From Xylophilus ampelinus (lineage in GTDB: Bacteria; Pseudomonadota; Gammaproteobacteria; Burkholderiales; Burkholderiaceae_C), in the NCBI RefSeq assembly GCF_901875635.1, contig NZ_CABFMN010000118.1, positions 1 to 38,474 of the forward strand: a DNA stretch of 38,474 nt, given 5' to 3'. The position numbers and the translations under genes were made by a program. Below, piece by piece: positions 25,317-33,408 of this stretch. Under the pieces are notes generated by a model. The model saw only the letters and a program-made list of their open reading frames with translations, searched no databases and was not told the origin of the DNA. Each line of letters opens with the position of its first letter. Position 1 is the first letter of the stretch.

Positions 25317-26150
25317 TCAGTCGCGCAGCAGGTCGTTGAGGCTGGTCTTGGAGCGCGTCTGCGCGTCGACCGTCTTGACGATGACCGCGGCGTAGGTGCT
25401 GTAGTCCTGGCCCGACTTGGTCTTCTTGGGCAGGCTGCCGCTGATGACCACGCTGCCCGAGGGCACGCGGCCGTAGCTGATCTCGCCGGTGTCGCGGTTG
25501 AAGATCGGCGTGCTCTGGCCGATGTACACGCCCATGCCGAGCACCGAGTTCTCTTCGACGATCACGCCTTCGACCACTTCGGAGCGGGCGCCGATGAAGC
25601 AGTTGTCCTCGATGATGGTCGGGTTGGCCTGCAGAGGCTCGAGCACGCCGCCCAGGCCCACGCCGCCCGACAGGTGCACGTTGGCCCCGACCTGCGCGCA
25701 GGAGCCGACGGTGGCCCAGGTGTCCACCATCGAGCCCTCGCCCACATAGGCGCCGATGTTCACGTAGCTGGGCATCAGGATCGCGCCCTTGGCGATGAAG
25801 CTGCCGCGGCGTGCGACGGCCGGCGGCACGATGCGCACGCCCGATTCCTTGAGCTCGCCGGCCGACAGGTGCGAGAACTTGGTTGCTACCTTGTCGTAGA
25901 AGCCCAGCGAGCCGGCCTGGATCTGCTCGTTGTCCTTCAGGCGGAAGGACAGCAGCACCGCCTTCTTGATCCACTGGTGCACGGTCCACTTCCCGACGGC
26001 TTCGCGCGTGGCCACGCGCAGGTGGCCGTTGTTGAGCTCGGCGATCACGTGCTCGACCGCATCGACCACCTCCTTGGGCGCCTGCGCGGGCGAGAGGTTG
26101 GCGCGGTTCTCCCACGCGGCGTCGATGGTCTGTTGCAGTTGTTGGGTCAT
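25317..26150 (-). CDS. dapD: Tetrahydrodipicolinate N-succinyltransferase
   Basis: This 277-residue enzyme uses succinyl-CoA to acylate tetrahydrodipicolinate, committing to the succinylase branch of diaminopimelate synthesis. The N-terminus [17 protein letters not shown] and [20 protein letters not shown] are conserved. The left-handed beta-helix of hexapeptide repeats spans about 105-235 ([40 protein letters not shown]). E. coli DapD has 274 residues. It lies 31 bases after dapC on the same strand. Confidence 0.97.
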   Translation of the reverse strand: MTQQLQQTIDAAWENRANLSPAQAPKEVVDAVEHVIAELNNGHLRVATREAVGKWTVHQWIKKAVLLSFRLKDNEQIQAGSLGFYDKVATKFSHLSAGELKESGVRIVPPAVARRGSFIAKGAILMPSYVNIGAYVGEGSMVDTWATVGSCAQVGANVHLSGGVGLGGVLEPLQANPTIIEDNCFIGARSEVVEGVIVEENSVLGMGVYIGQSTPIFNRDTGEISYGRVPSGSVVISGSLPKKTKSGQDYSTYAAVIVKTVDAQTRSKTSLNDLLRD

Positions 26151-26181
26151 GGCAAACGGGTCGGAGGAACAAACAGGAGCT

Positions 26182-27393
26182 TCAGGCGCCGGGATTCGAC
26201 TGGCAGAAGCGGACGATGCGCTGGGCGGCTTCGGTGCACTCGGCCGTGTCGGCCACCAGGGCCATCCGGATGCGGCCGCGGCCGGGGTTCTGGCCCTGCC
26301 ACTCGCGGGCGAGGTAGCTGCCCGGCAGCACCGTCACATTGTATTGAGCGTACAGGGCGCGGGCGAAGGCGGCATCGTCACCGCGCCACCCCGGCGGCAC
26401 GCCGGCCCAGAGGTAGAAGCTCGCGTCGGGCAGGCGCACGTCGAGTACTTCCTCGAGCAAGGGCGTGACGGCAGCGAACTTGGCGCGGTACTGCGCTCGG
26501 TTGTCGACCACGTGCGTCTCGTCGCCCCAGGCCGCGATGCTGGCGGCGGCTACCGCGCCGCTCATCGCGCTGCCGTGATAGGTGCGATAGAGCAGGAAAT
26601 TCTTGATGATCGACGCGTCGCCCGCCACGAAGCCGCTGCGCAGGCCCGGCACATTGCTGCGCTTGGACAGGGACGTGAGCGCGATCAGCCGGCGGAAGTC
26701 GCCGCGGCCCAGCTTGGCCGCCGCCTCCAGTCCACCCAGCGGCGGCTCGTCGCGGAAGTAGATCTCGCTGTAGCACTCGTCCGAGGCGATCACGAAGCCG
26801 TGCCGGTCCGACAGGGCGAAGAGCTTGCCCCACTCGTCCAGCGGCATGACGGCGCCGGTCGGGTTGCCGGGCGAGCAGACGTACACCAGTTGGGTGCGTG
26901 CCCAGACATCGTCGGGCACGCTGTCCCAGTCGACGGCGAAGTTGCGTGCCGGGTCGCTCGGCGCGTACCAGGTGTCTGCACCCGCGAGCAGGGCCGCACC
27001 TTCGTAGATCTGATAGAACGGGTTGGGCGAGACCACCACCGGCGCCGGCTTCACGCTGGCATCGACCACCGTCTGCGCCAGCGCGAACAGGGCCTCGCGC
27101 GAACCGTTGACCGGCAGCACCTGCGTGGCCGGGTCCAGGTCGAGGCCGTAGCGCGTCTTGAGCCAGCCGGTGAAGGCGGCGCGTAGCGCCGGTTCGCCGG
27201 CCGTGGCCGGATAGCCGGCCAACGCACCGAGGCCCTGCACGAGGGCGTCCTTGATGAAGGGGGGGGTGGGGTGCTTGGGTTCGCCGATGCCCAGGCTGAT
27301 GGGGCGGTGCGCGGCATCGGGCGTCACACCGGCGAAGAGCTGCCGCAGCCGCTCGAAGGGGTAGGGCTGCAACTTGGCGAGCAGGGGATTCAT
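26182..27393 (-). CDS. dapC: Succinyldiaminopimelate transaminase
   Basis: This 403-residue class I/II PLP aminotransferase acts between DapD and DapE, transferring an amino group from glutamate. It has [55 protein letters not shown] (Asp205) and the PLP lysine in [15 protein letters not shown] (Lys244). The combination [10 protein letters not shown] and SLSKRSN is typical of the DapC group, and dapD next door supports it. A G8 tract (27259-27266 on the plus strand) lies in codons for HPTPPF near the N-terminus. Confidence 0.94.
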   Translation of the reverse strand: MNPLLAKLQPYPFERLRQLFAGVTPDAAHRPISLGIGEPKHPTPPFIKDALVQGLGALAGYPATAGEPALRAAFTGWLKTRYGLDLDPATQVLPVNGSREALFALAQTVVDASVKPAPVVVSPNPFYQIYEGAALLAGADTWYAPSDPARNFAVDWDSVPDDVWARTQLVYVCSPGNPTGAVMPLDEWGKLFALSDRHGFVIASDECYSEIYFRDEPPLGGLEAAAKLGRGDFRRLIALTSLSKRSNVPGLRSGFVAGDASIIKNFLLYRTYHGSAMSGAVAAASIAAWGDETHVVDNRAQYRAKFAAVTPLLEEVLDVRLPDASFYLWAGVPPGWRGDDAAFARALYAQYNVTVLPGSYLAREWQGQNPGRGRIRMALVADTAECTEAAQRIVRFCQSNPGA

Positions 27394-27559
27394 GGGGGCG
27401 AATTATCCGCGCGCCAGCGGGCGCACGCCGGCCGTCGGCGCCCGGCAGGAGCCGGCCCGGCCAAGCGGCGCAGTCGGCATCCGCCTGGGCCCCCGGCGCC
27501 GAAGGGACGGGCGCGGCACAATTTTCGACACCATCGACATCGAAGCATCAGGAACACAC
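27394..27559. promoter_or_regulatory. Divergent promoter region of dapC and the amidase gene
   Basis: This 166-base gap separates divergently transcribed dapC and the amidase gene. CACAATTTTCGAC at about 27516-27528 provides an AT-rich -10-like patch (CACAAT) before the amidase, and GAATTATCC near 27398 a patch before dapC. Neither has a clear -35. Confidence 0.3.
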
Positions 27560-29035
27560 ATGACATTGGCAATGAGCTGGGACGAATGGGCCGCGCAGGA
27601 CGCGACGGCCCTGGCCGAGAAGGTGCGCCAGGGCGAGCTCACCGCCGCCGACCTCGCGCAGCAGGCCGCGGCCGGCATCGCGAAGACCAACCCGACACTC
27701 TCGGCCGTGGTCGAGGTCTTCGAGGACGTGGTCGCCGACCCGCTCAAGGACGGGCTGAATCCGCAGGGTCCCTTCGCCGGCGTGCCCTTCCTCATGAAGG
27801 ACCTAGGCCCGACGGTCAAGGGCCGGCTGCAGGAGCAGGGCTCGCTGTTCATGCGCGGCAACCGCCCGACCGAGGACGCCTGGCTGACCAGGCAGATGCG
27901 CAAGGCGGGCCTCAACCTCATGGGCCGCACGACCACGCCGGAGTTCGGCGTCTGCAGCTCGGCCGAGAACCCGGCCGTCTACGTCACGCGCAACCCCTGG
28001 AACACCGACTTCACCACCTGCGGCTCTTCCGCGGGCACGGCGGCGATGGTGGCGGCGGGCGTGGTGCCCATGTCGCATGCGACCGACGGCGGCGGCTCCA
28101 TCCGCATCCCGGCGGGCTTCAACGGCAACATCGGCCTCAAGCCCTCGCGCGGCGTGTTCAGCATCGCGCCGAACTCGTCGGACATCACCGGCTACGTCTC
28201 CATCCAGGGCTGCCACAGCCGCACGGTGCGCGACACGGCGGCCTTCGTCGATGCCTGCCGCGGCGGCGCGCCCGGCGAGTTCATGCCCTACTGGACGACG
28301 CCCGAGCCCTACACCCAGCTGATCCAGAAGGACCCGGGCCGGCTGCGCATCGCGCTGTCGCACGAATGGGGCGACTACCGCGCCACGCCCGAGATCGTGG
28401 CCGAGCTGGAGAAGGCCGCGCGCTTCCTCGAAGGCCTGGGCCACCATGTCGAATGGGCCCTGCCGCAGGCCGACCTGCGCGAGGCCTTCCGCGCGCAGAC
28501 CACTTGCTACATCAGCAACTTCGCCCAGGTCATCAACGGCCTGCTCGCGAAGAGCGGGCTGGAGCGCCCGCCCGCGGAGCTGATCGAGCCGATCAACATC
28601 CGCATCTGGGAAGCCGGCAAGGACCTGTCGTACGCCGAGCGCTACAAGATGCAGGCCGTCTTCAACAGCACGGCCCGTGCCTTCGGGGCCTTCTTCGAGG
28701 ACTGGGACATCATCCTCACGCCCATCACCGCGCTGCCCACGCCGCGCGTCGGCACCACCGAGTACCTGACGACCAGCGACAACCCGGACGTGCTGGACTG
28801 GTTCGACAACCTCTGGAAGTTCTTCTCGTACACGCCGCTGTCCAACCTCTGCGGCATCCCGGCCATCTCGCTGCCGATGGCCCAGCAAGCCCATGGGCTG
28901 CCCTTCGGCATCCACGCCCAGGCGCGCCAGGCCAACGACGGCCTCCTGCTGCAACTGGCGGCGCAGATCGAGCGCGCCCTGGGTGGCCGCTGGAACGACG
29001 GCCGCCGCCCGGGCGTGCACGTCACGGCCGCCTGA
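27560..29035 (+). CDS. Amidase-signature family hydrolase
   Basis: This 491-residue protein of the amidase signature (AS) family has the Ser-cisSer-Lys triad: Lys in VPFLMKDLGP (about residue 80), cis-Ser in TTCGSSAGTAAMVAAG (about 156) and nucleophile Ser in DGGGSIRIPAGFNG (about 180). GLKPSRGVFS and the C-terminal LPFGIHAQARQANDG are also family text. Substrate cannot be read from sequence; it differs from GatA, which has GGSSGGS and a gatCAB context. Of possible ATGs, 27560 is used; a second lies 12 bases on. No signal peptide. AzlC-like gene follows after 27 bases. Confidence 0.9.
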   Translation: MTLAMSWDEWAAQDATALAEKVRQGELTAADLAQQAAAGIAKTNPTLSAVVEVFEDVVADPLKDGLNPQGPFAGVPFLMKDLGPTVKGRLQEQGSLFMRGNRPTEDAWLTRQMRKAGLNLMGRTTTPEFGVCSSAENPAVYVTRNPWNTDFTTCGSSAGTAAMVAAGVVPMSHATDGGGSIRIPAGFNGNIGLKPSRGVFSIAPNSSDITGYVSIQGCHSRTVRDTAAFVDACRGGAPGEFMPYWTTPEPYTQLIQKDPGRLRIALSHEWGDYRATPEIVAELEKAARFLEGLGHHVEWALPQADLREAFRAQTTCYISNFAQVINGLLAKSGLERPPAELIEPINIRIWEAGKDLSYAERYKMQAVFNSTARAFGAFFEDWDIILTPITALPTPRVGTTEYLTTSDNPDVLDWFDNLWKFFSYTPLSNLCGIPAISLPMAQQAHGLPFGIHAQARQANDGLLLQLAAQIERALGGRWNDGRRPGVHVTAA

Positions 29036-29062
29036 TCGAGCGCGGCGCAAGACCCACACGAC

Positions 29063-29716
29063 ATGACGCTTTTCGGCACGCGATCGCTGCGCTCGCTCTT
29101 CACGCATCCCGGTTTTGCGGAAGGCGTACGGGCCATCGCGGGGCCGGCGCTGGGCACGGTGGTGCTGGGCTTGGTGACAGGCGTGGCCATGGCGCGCAGT
29201 GGGCTGCCCATGGGCGCCGTGCTGGCCATGTCGCTGCTGGTCTTTTCCAGTGCGTCCCAACTGGCCTGCCTGCCGATGATCCTGGCCGGCGCGCCGCTTT
29301 GGGTGATCGTGCTGACGGCGCTGATGCTCAACGTGCGCTTCGTGGTGTTCAGCGCGCACTGGCGCCGCTATTTCGGCCTGCTGCCCCGCCCGCAGCGGCT
29401 GGGGCTGGCCTACCTGGCGGGCGTGACTGTGCTCACGCGCGGCGTGTTCCTGCTGCCGCGGCGGGCGCCGCGCCTGCCGGGCTGGCTGGCTTTGGGCCTG
29501 CGGCATGCGCCACTCGCGGCGCTGATGGCAGTGGTGGTGCCGGAAGTGCTACGCGGCTCGGCGAGCGCCGCTGCAAGGGGCGGCTGGCATGACCCGCGCT
29601 GGCTGGCCGTGGCCGCCTCGGTGGCCTGGTTCTGGTGGCGGCGTGGCGTGACTGGGCCGGTGGTGGTGGGCACGGCAGCATTGCTGCTGCTGCGTAGTCT
29701 GGGCATGGTGGGTTGA
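29063..29716 (+). CDS. Apparent AzlC-AzlD in-frame fusion with the AzlC second half missing
   Basis: This 217-residue membrane protein reads as two parts. Residues about 1-115 match the N-terminal half of AzlC (ALGTVVLGLVTGVAMARSG, MSLLVFSSASQLACLPMIL, VIVLTALMLNVRFVVFSAHW). Residues about 118-217 match AzlD almost entirely (VTVLTRGVFLLPRRAPRLPG, LRHAPLAALMAVVVPEVL, ASVAWFWWRRG, AALLLLRSLG). AzlC is normally about 230-240 residues and AzlD about 100, encoded by separate adjacent genes forming a branched-chain amino acid exporter. Here roughly the last half of AzlC seems deleted, joining the two in frame near 29399-29434. Function is doubtful. The comparison rests on family knowledge, not an alignment. 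Confidence 0.72.
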   Translation: MTLFGTRSLRSLFTHPGFAEGVRAIAGPALGTVVLGLVTGVAMARSGLPMGAVLAMSLLVFSSASQLACLPMILAGAPLWVIVLTALMLNVRFVVFSAHWRRYFGLLPRPQRLGLAYLAGVTVLTRGVFLLPRRAPRLPGWLALGLRHAPLAALMAVVVPEVLRGSASAAARGGWHDPRWLAVAASVAWFWWRRGVTGPVVVGTAALLLLRSLGMVG

Positions 29717-29855
29717 ATCGCGGCGCCGGGCCGCTCGTGCAGGCCAGGCAGGGTCCCGATCGCCGCAGGCGCGAGCGGATGCGTACGTCCTGCGTGACGC
29801 GCCGATGCGCGCTTCTCCGACGCACTCCCTTGCGCGTGCATGCGTTCATGGGTGC
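29717..29855. other. Intergenic 139 bases, nothing recognised
   Basis: The stretch between the AzlC/AzlD-like gene and the short-chain dehydrogenase holds no open frame with coding character and no clear terminator. The stretch contains scattered GCGC-rich self-complementary bits only. Confidence 0.35.
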
Positions 29856-30653
29856 ATGACTGCATTCCAACTTTCCTCTTCCCAGGGACACAACCGCTTC
29901 AACGGCCGCGTCGTCATCGTCACCGGCGCAGGATCGGGCATCGGCGAAGCCATCGCCCGACGTTTTTCGGCCGAAGGCGCCCGAGTGGTGCTGACCGGCG
30001 ACCACACCGACAAGCTCGAGAAGGTCGCGGCCGATCTGCCGTCTGAGCGCACGCTGGTGCACAAGACCGACGTGGCCGAGCTGGCGCAGGTCGAGGCACT
30101 GGTCGGGGCCACCATCGAGCGCTTCGGCGAGCTGCACGTGCTGGTCAACAACGCCGGCATCGCACCCGAGGGCGACGCGACGGCCACTTCGGAGAAGGAT
30201 TTCCATCGCACCCTCGCCGTCAATGCCGGGGGCGTGTTCAACGGCGCCAAGGCGGCGATGCCGCACCTGGAGCGCAGTCGCGGTTGCATCGTCAACACCG
30301 CCTCCGTGTCGGGCCTGGGCGGTGATTGGGGATTGACGGCCTACAACGCCTCGAAGGGCGCCGTGGTCAACCTGACCCGCGCGATGGCGCTGGACCACGG
30401 CGGCAAGGGCGTGCGGGTGAACGCGGTCTGCCCCAGCTTGACCTTCACGCCCATGACGGCGGACATGCAGGACGATCCGGACACCATGGCGCGCTTCAAG
30501 GACCGCATCCCGATGGGCCGCGGTGCCGATCCCGCCGAGGTGGCCTCGGTCGTGGCCTTCCTGGCCAGCGACGATGCCAGCTTCGTCAATGGCGCGCTGG
30601 TGCCGGTGGACGGCGGTCTGACGGCGTCGAACGGTCAGCCCAGAATGGGGTGA
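29856..30653 (+). CDS. Short-chain dehydrogenase/reductase (SDR)
   Basis: This 265-residue classical SDR has cofactor motif VTGAGSGIGEAIARRF (about 22-37), NNAGIAPEGD (about 95), catalytic Ser in NTASVSGLGG, and YNASK (Tyr about 165, Lys +4). PMGRGADPAEVASVVAFLASDDASFVNG is the usual C-terminal text. The residue after the first beta strand (TGDHTDK) does not settle NAD versus NADP use. Substrate unknown. ATG at 29856 is chosen over upstream open frame since it gives a normal length. Confidence 0.9.
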   Translation: MTAFQLSSSQGHNRFNGRVVIVTGAGSGIGEAIARRFSAEGARVVLTGDHTDKLEKVAADLPSERTLVHKTDVAELAQVEALVGATIERFGELHVLVNNAGIAPEGDATATSEKDFHRTLAVNAGGVFNGAKAAMPHLERSRGCIVNTASVSGLGGDWGLTAYNASKGAVVNLTRAMALDHGGKGVRVNAVCPSLTFTPMTADMQDDPDTMARFKDRIPMGRGADPAEVASVVAFLASDDASFVNGALVPVDGGLTASNGQPRMG

Positions 30654-30658
30654 GCCTG

Positions 30659-30880
30659 TTATCCGCATGGGCTGGGCGGCGGAGTTCGCTCGCGCGTATC
30701 AAAAATCAGATGTGTGGCGGAGCTTCTCGATCGGGCTGCCTTGTACGTCATGTACTGCATTGCCCGCTCCTTGGTGTCTGCGGTCAAGGCACGAGCAGGC
30801 AATGACTTTGCGAGCTCATTCCGCCTCTCGACATCCACATGGTGGACAAAGCCGTAGACCAACACAGCAGACTTAGCGAA
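30659..30880 (-). pseudogene. Degenerate in-frame duplicate of the lipoprotein 3' end
   Basis: After the lipoprotein's TGA the same frame stays open for 73 codons and repeats its C-terminal motif: TADTKERAMQYMTYKAARS here against TGNTKERAMQYLKYNAARS in the gene. A 26-base stretch (GTACTGCATTGCCCGCTCCT and on) is identical at 30752-30777 and 30950-30975, 198 bases apart, i.e. exactly 66 codons. No ribosome-binding site precedes it. It is best read as a tandem duplication of the gene's tail cut off by a stop codon. Confidence 0.65.
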
Positions 30881-31600
30881 TCAGGGGTCGCATGTGTTTC
30901 CGTTTGGAAGCGTAGATGAAGTCCCGGAACGCGCCGCGTTGTACTTCAGGTACTGCATTGCCCGCTCCTTGGTGTTGCCGGTCATGGCTTCAATCTTTCC
31001 GGCCAGCTTTGAAAAGGTCTGGTAAGGATTGAAGTGAATCGACCCACAATTGATCGACGCTGCCAAGCCCTTGTCGGTCCTTTGCAAGGCGGCTTCGTCC
31101 TTGAGATCGACGACAAGGGTTTGTTGCGTGGCACGTGCATCCTGCATCAATGCTTTGCGCTGTGCGTCGGTGACGGGCAAGGTGTTGATCCAGGCCTCGA
31201 TATCGTCACGCACGCCGTTGTTGTTGGCATCTGGCCCCTTGATGTCGCTGGAGCGGTCCAGCACTGGGTAGGCGCCAGTGCGCTCCAAAGCGGCAATGCG
31301 TTCGGCCAATGTGAGCTCAGGGGGCGGGACGCTAGTGCCGCCACCCGACCCGCCACTGCCTCCGCTGCCCCCGCTCCCGCTGCCTGTGGCCGCAGTACCG
31401 GAGCCTGAAGCAGACCCGCCTGCCCCGGTGGGAGGCAGCGCCCCTGGCCCAGTTGCCAAATCTGCGGCGCTGGGTGAGCCCGGCGGGATCAGGATTGGCG
31501 TGCTGCTACCACTGCTGCCGCCGCAGCCGCTCAGAATCGCTGTCAGCACGGCCAAAGCAAGCCAGTTCTTGGTTCGCAAATTCTCGAGGTTCGGTCCCAT
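30881..31600 (-). CDS. Putative lipoprotein with Gly/Ser linker and EF-hand-like motif
   Basis: This 239-residue protein has a type II signal peptide with lipobox LSGC (Cys26), a Gly/Ser/Pro-rich linker (about 27-92), then a domain with DANNNGVRDDIEAW (about 124-137), a calcium-binding loop of the thrombospondin-3/EF-hand kind, and a short helical C-terminal part with KERAMQYLKYNAARS. A strong ribosome-binding site (GAGGAG) lies 8 bases before ATG. It follows the interrupted secreted hydrolase by 44 bases on the same strand. I do not know its family or function. Its DNA is visibly lower in GC than the neighbours'. Confidence 0.8.
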   Translation of the reverse strand: MGPNLENLRTKNWLALAVLTAILSGCGGSSGSSTPILIPPGSPSAADLATGPGALPPTGAGGSASGSGTAATGSGSGGSGGSGGSGGGTSVPPPELTLAERIAALERTGAYPVLDRSSDIKGPDANNNGVRDDIEAWINTLPVTDAQRKALMQDARATQQTLVVDLKDEAALQRTDKGLAASINCGSIHFNPYQTFSKLAGKIEAMTGNTKERAMQYLKYNAARSGTSSTLPNGNTCDP

Positions 31601-31644
31601 TTCTCTCTCCTCTTTTTTAAGTCCGTGTCAGGAGCGCGTGGCGG

Positions 31645-33297
31645 TCATGGCCCGGCTATCTGGGCAAATGCGTTGTCGATCAGTTGCTTAACCTCCCCCC
31701 GGCCCGCGCGCGTTGCGTCGAGGTAGGTGCCTACCAAGGTGTGGCCGCTCAGGTCGGCCCGGCTGGCCGGCAGCGTGAGGTTCACCGGCGGCACCGTGTT
31801 GATGCCGAAGACGCGCAGGCCGTTGATGACCAGATCGATATCGGCCAGCCGGTGCTCGCCACGCAAGGTGGGCGATGCGGGAGCGACATGCACCACGGCG
31901 GTAGCGGCTTCGGCGCGGCTGGCGCGCAGGCCGTCGTAGGCGAGGTTGACGAACAGGTTTCCCTGGGAGTGCGCTGTGAGCAAGAAGTCCGAGCCATCGT
32001 CCGCCAGGGCTTGCAACTGGGTCAGGTGCGAGGCCGCGTCCGCGCCGGTGGGCGGGTTACTGAGCAATTGCGACAGCCTTCCGGCGATGTTCGTCAGCAT
32101 GGCGCTGTAGATGGAGTCGACCAGGTTGCCGAGTACGCGGCCGGGTGCTCCGAGGGCAACGAGCAGTCGCCCGGTGAAGGAGTCCTCGTCCGTGCGACGA
32201 CCGGCCGCTAGGTCCCAGAAGTGCTACCAGCGGTTGGCCAGCACGCCGTCGAGTTCCTTGCCCCGCTGGATGAAGACTTCGGCCAGGTCTTGCAGCGCCG
32301 TGTTGCCGTTGCCGCTGCCCGTCTGGTTGTAGAACTGTTCGTAGCGGATGGGTATGTCGCGGTAGGTATCACCTGTCAGGCTGCGAAGTTCTCCGAGACC
32401 GTCCGTTGCCTGCTTCTTCGTATTCCACACCCCATTGAAGAATCCAAACACCAGTGGCGCCATCTTGATGGTGACGGTGGCCGGCTCGCCGCAGCGCTCG
32501 CAGGTGGCGGTGATGGTGTCGACCTGGGGGCCGGTGAACTTCGGAAAGCGGTAGTTGGCGAGGAAGTGGCCTTCGGGGTCGGTGATGCCTTCGAGTGGCG
32601 TGACGCTGCCGGGCGCACTGCCGCTGGAGCTGACGGAAAACTTGACGGGTTCGTTCGCGACTTGAGACGGCGCAGTGACGCGCTGCACCCAGGCATCCAA
32701 CGTCAGGGGCTTGTCCCTTTCGCGTGCGACAAAGCGCGAGCGCGAAGCCTGCAGTTCGAGTTGCAGTGGCTTGTAGCAGTATCCCGTGTCCAGGTCAGGG
32801 ATGGCGTCGGCGAGGGGCTTACCGATAGGACCTTCCAGGGCGAAAGACTCGCACCTGCAGACACTTCCCGTGGCGTCGGGGCCGACTCTTCCGATGATGC
32901 CCTTCCGCGATTCCGGCTCGGATGGAGGCCACTTTCGACAGACCGGGAAAACCGTTCCCAGGTCAGCCCAACTGAATCCGGGCTGTCCGGTGTTGTCCGC
33001 AAGTGGCGTGCAAACGTCAGTCCACGGGCTACAAAAACCAGGTTTCCAGGATCCGAGTTCGCACCAGGGTCCCGGGGCGTAGCCCAACGGCCACAGATTG
33101 ACCTTCGTGCATGTTTCGGCCGGCGTCGACGAGAACGTTGGGTCTAGGACGCCCCGTATTTCGCCGTTGTAGTGGTTGGTGGTGTAGCCGAAGGGAGCCC
33201 AGGTCCGTAGCCGCGGCTCTGCGCTTGCTGGCGAAAATAGTACGGCCGCAGAAAATAGGGTTGCGCAAATGGTCCGCGCCCTTGCCAGTGTTTTCAT
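31645..33297 (-). pseudogene. Secreted Ig-like plus alpha/beta-hydrolase protein, split by an amber codon
   Basis: From ATG at 33295-33297 the frame encodes a signal peptide (1-26, FSPASA|EP), a Cys/Trp-rich region (about 30-170), a bacterial Ig-like domain (about 200-290, with GITDPEGHFLANYRFP), then FGFFNGVWNTKKQATDGL, and stops at TAG (32224-32226) after GVLANRW. The same frame continues without a shift: HFWDLAAGRRTDEDSF, and LLTAHSQGNLFVNLAYDGL with a nucleophile-elbow Ser (about residue 444), to a stop at 31645. Without the TAG it would be about 550 residues. The internal ATG at 32100 lacks a ribosome-binding site. So the lipase-like catalytic half is probably lost, unless the stop is suppressed or a sequencing error. 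Confidence 0.75.
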
Positions 33298-33408
33298 GTA
33301 ACGCTCCCTGTCCACTGCGGAGCGTAGCGGCAAACGCGCGCCCAGGGACATGTCCGCGCACGTCGCGCGACGAAAACGGCACTTCGTCACGCATGCAGGA
33401 TGGAGGGT

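Noticed and set aside
27259..27266. G8 run in dapC as a phase-variation switch
   Set aside because: The tract encodes conserved residues (HPTPPF) of a biosynthetic enzyme. There is no reason to expect switching in a lysine/cell-wall gene.
31645..32100. The downstream half of the split hydrolase as an independent gene
   Set aside because: No ribosome-binding site precedes the ATG at 32100, and coding character continues upstream in the same frame to the amber codon.
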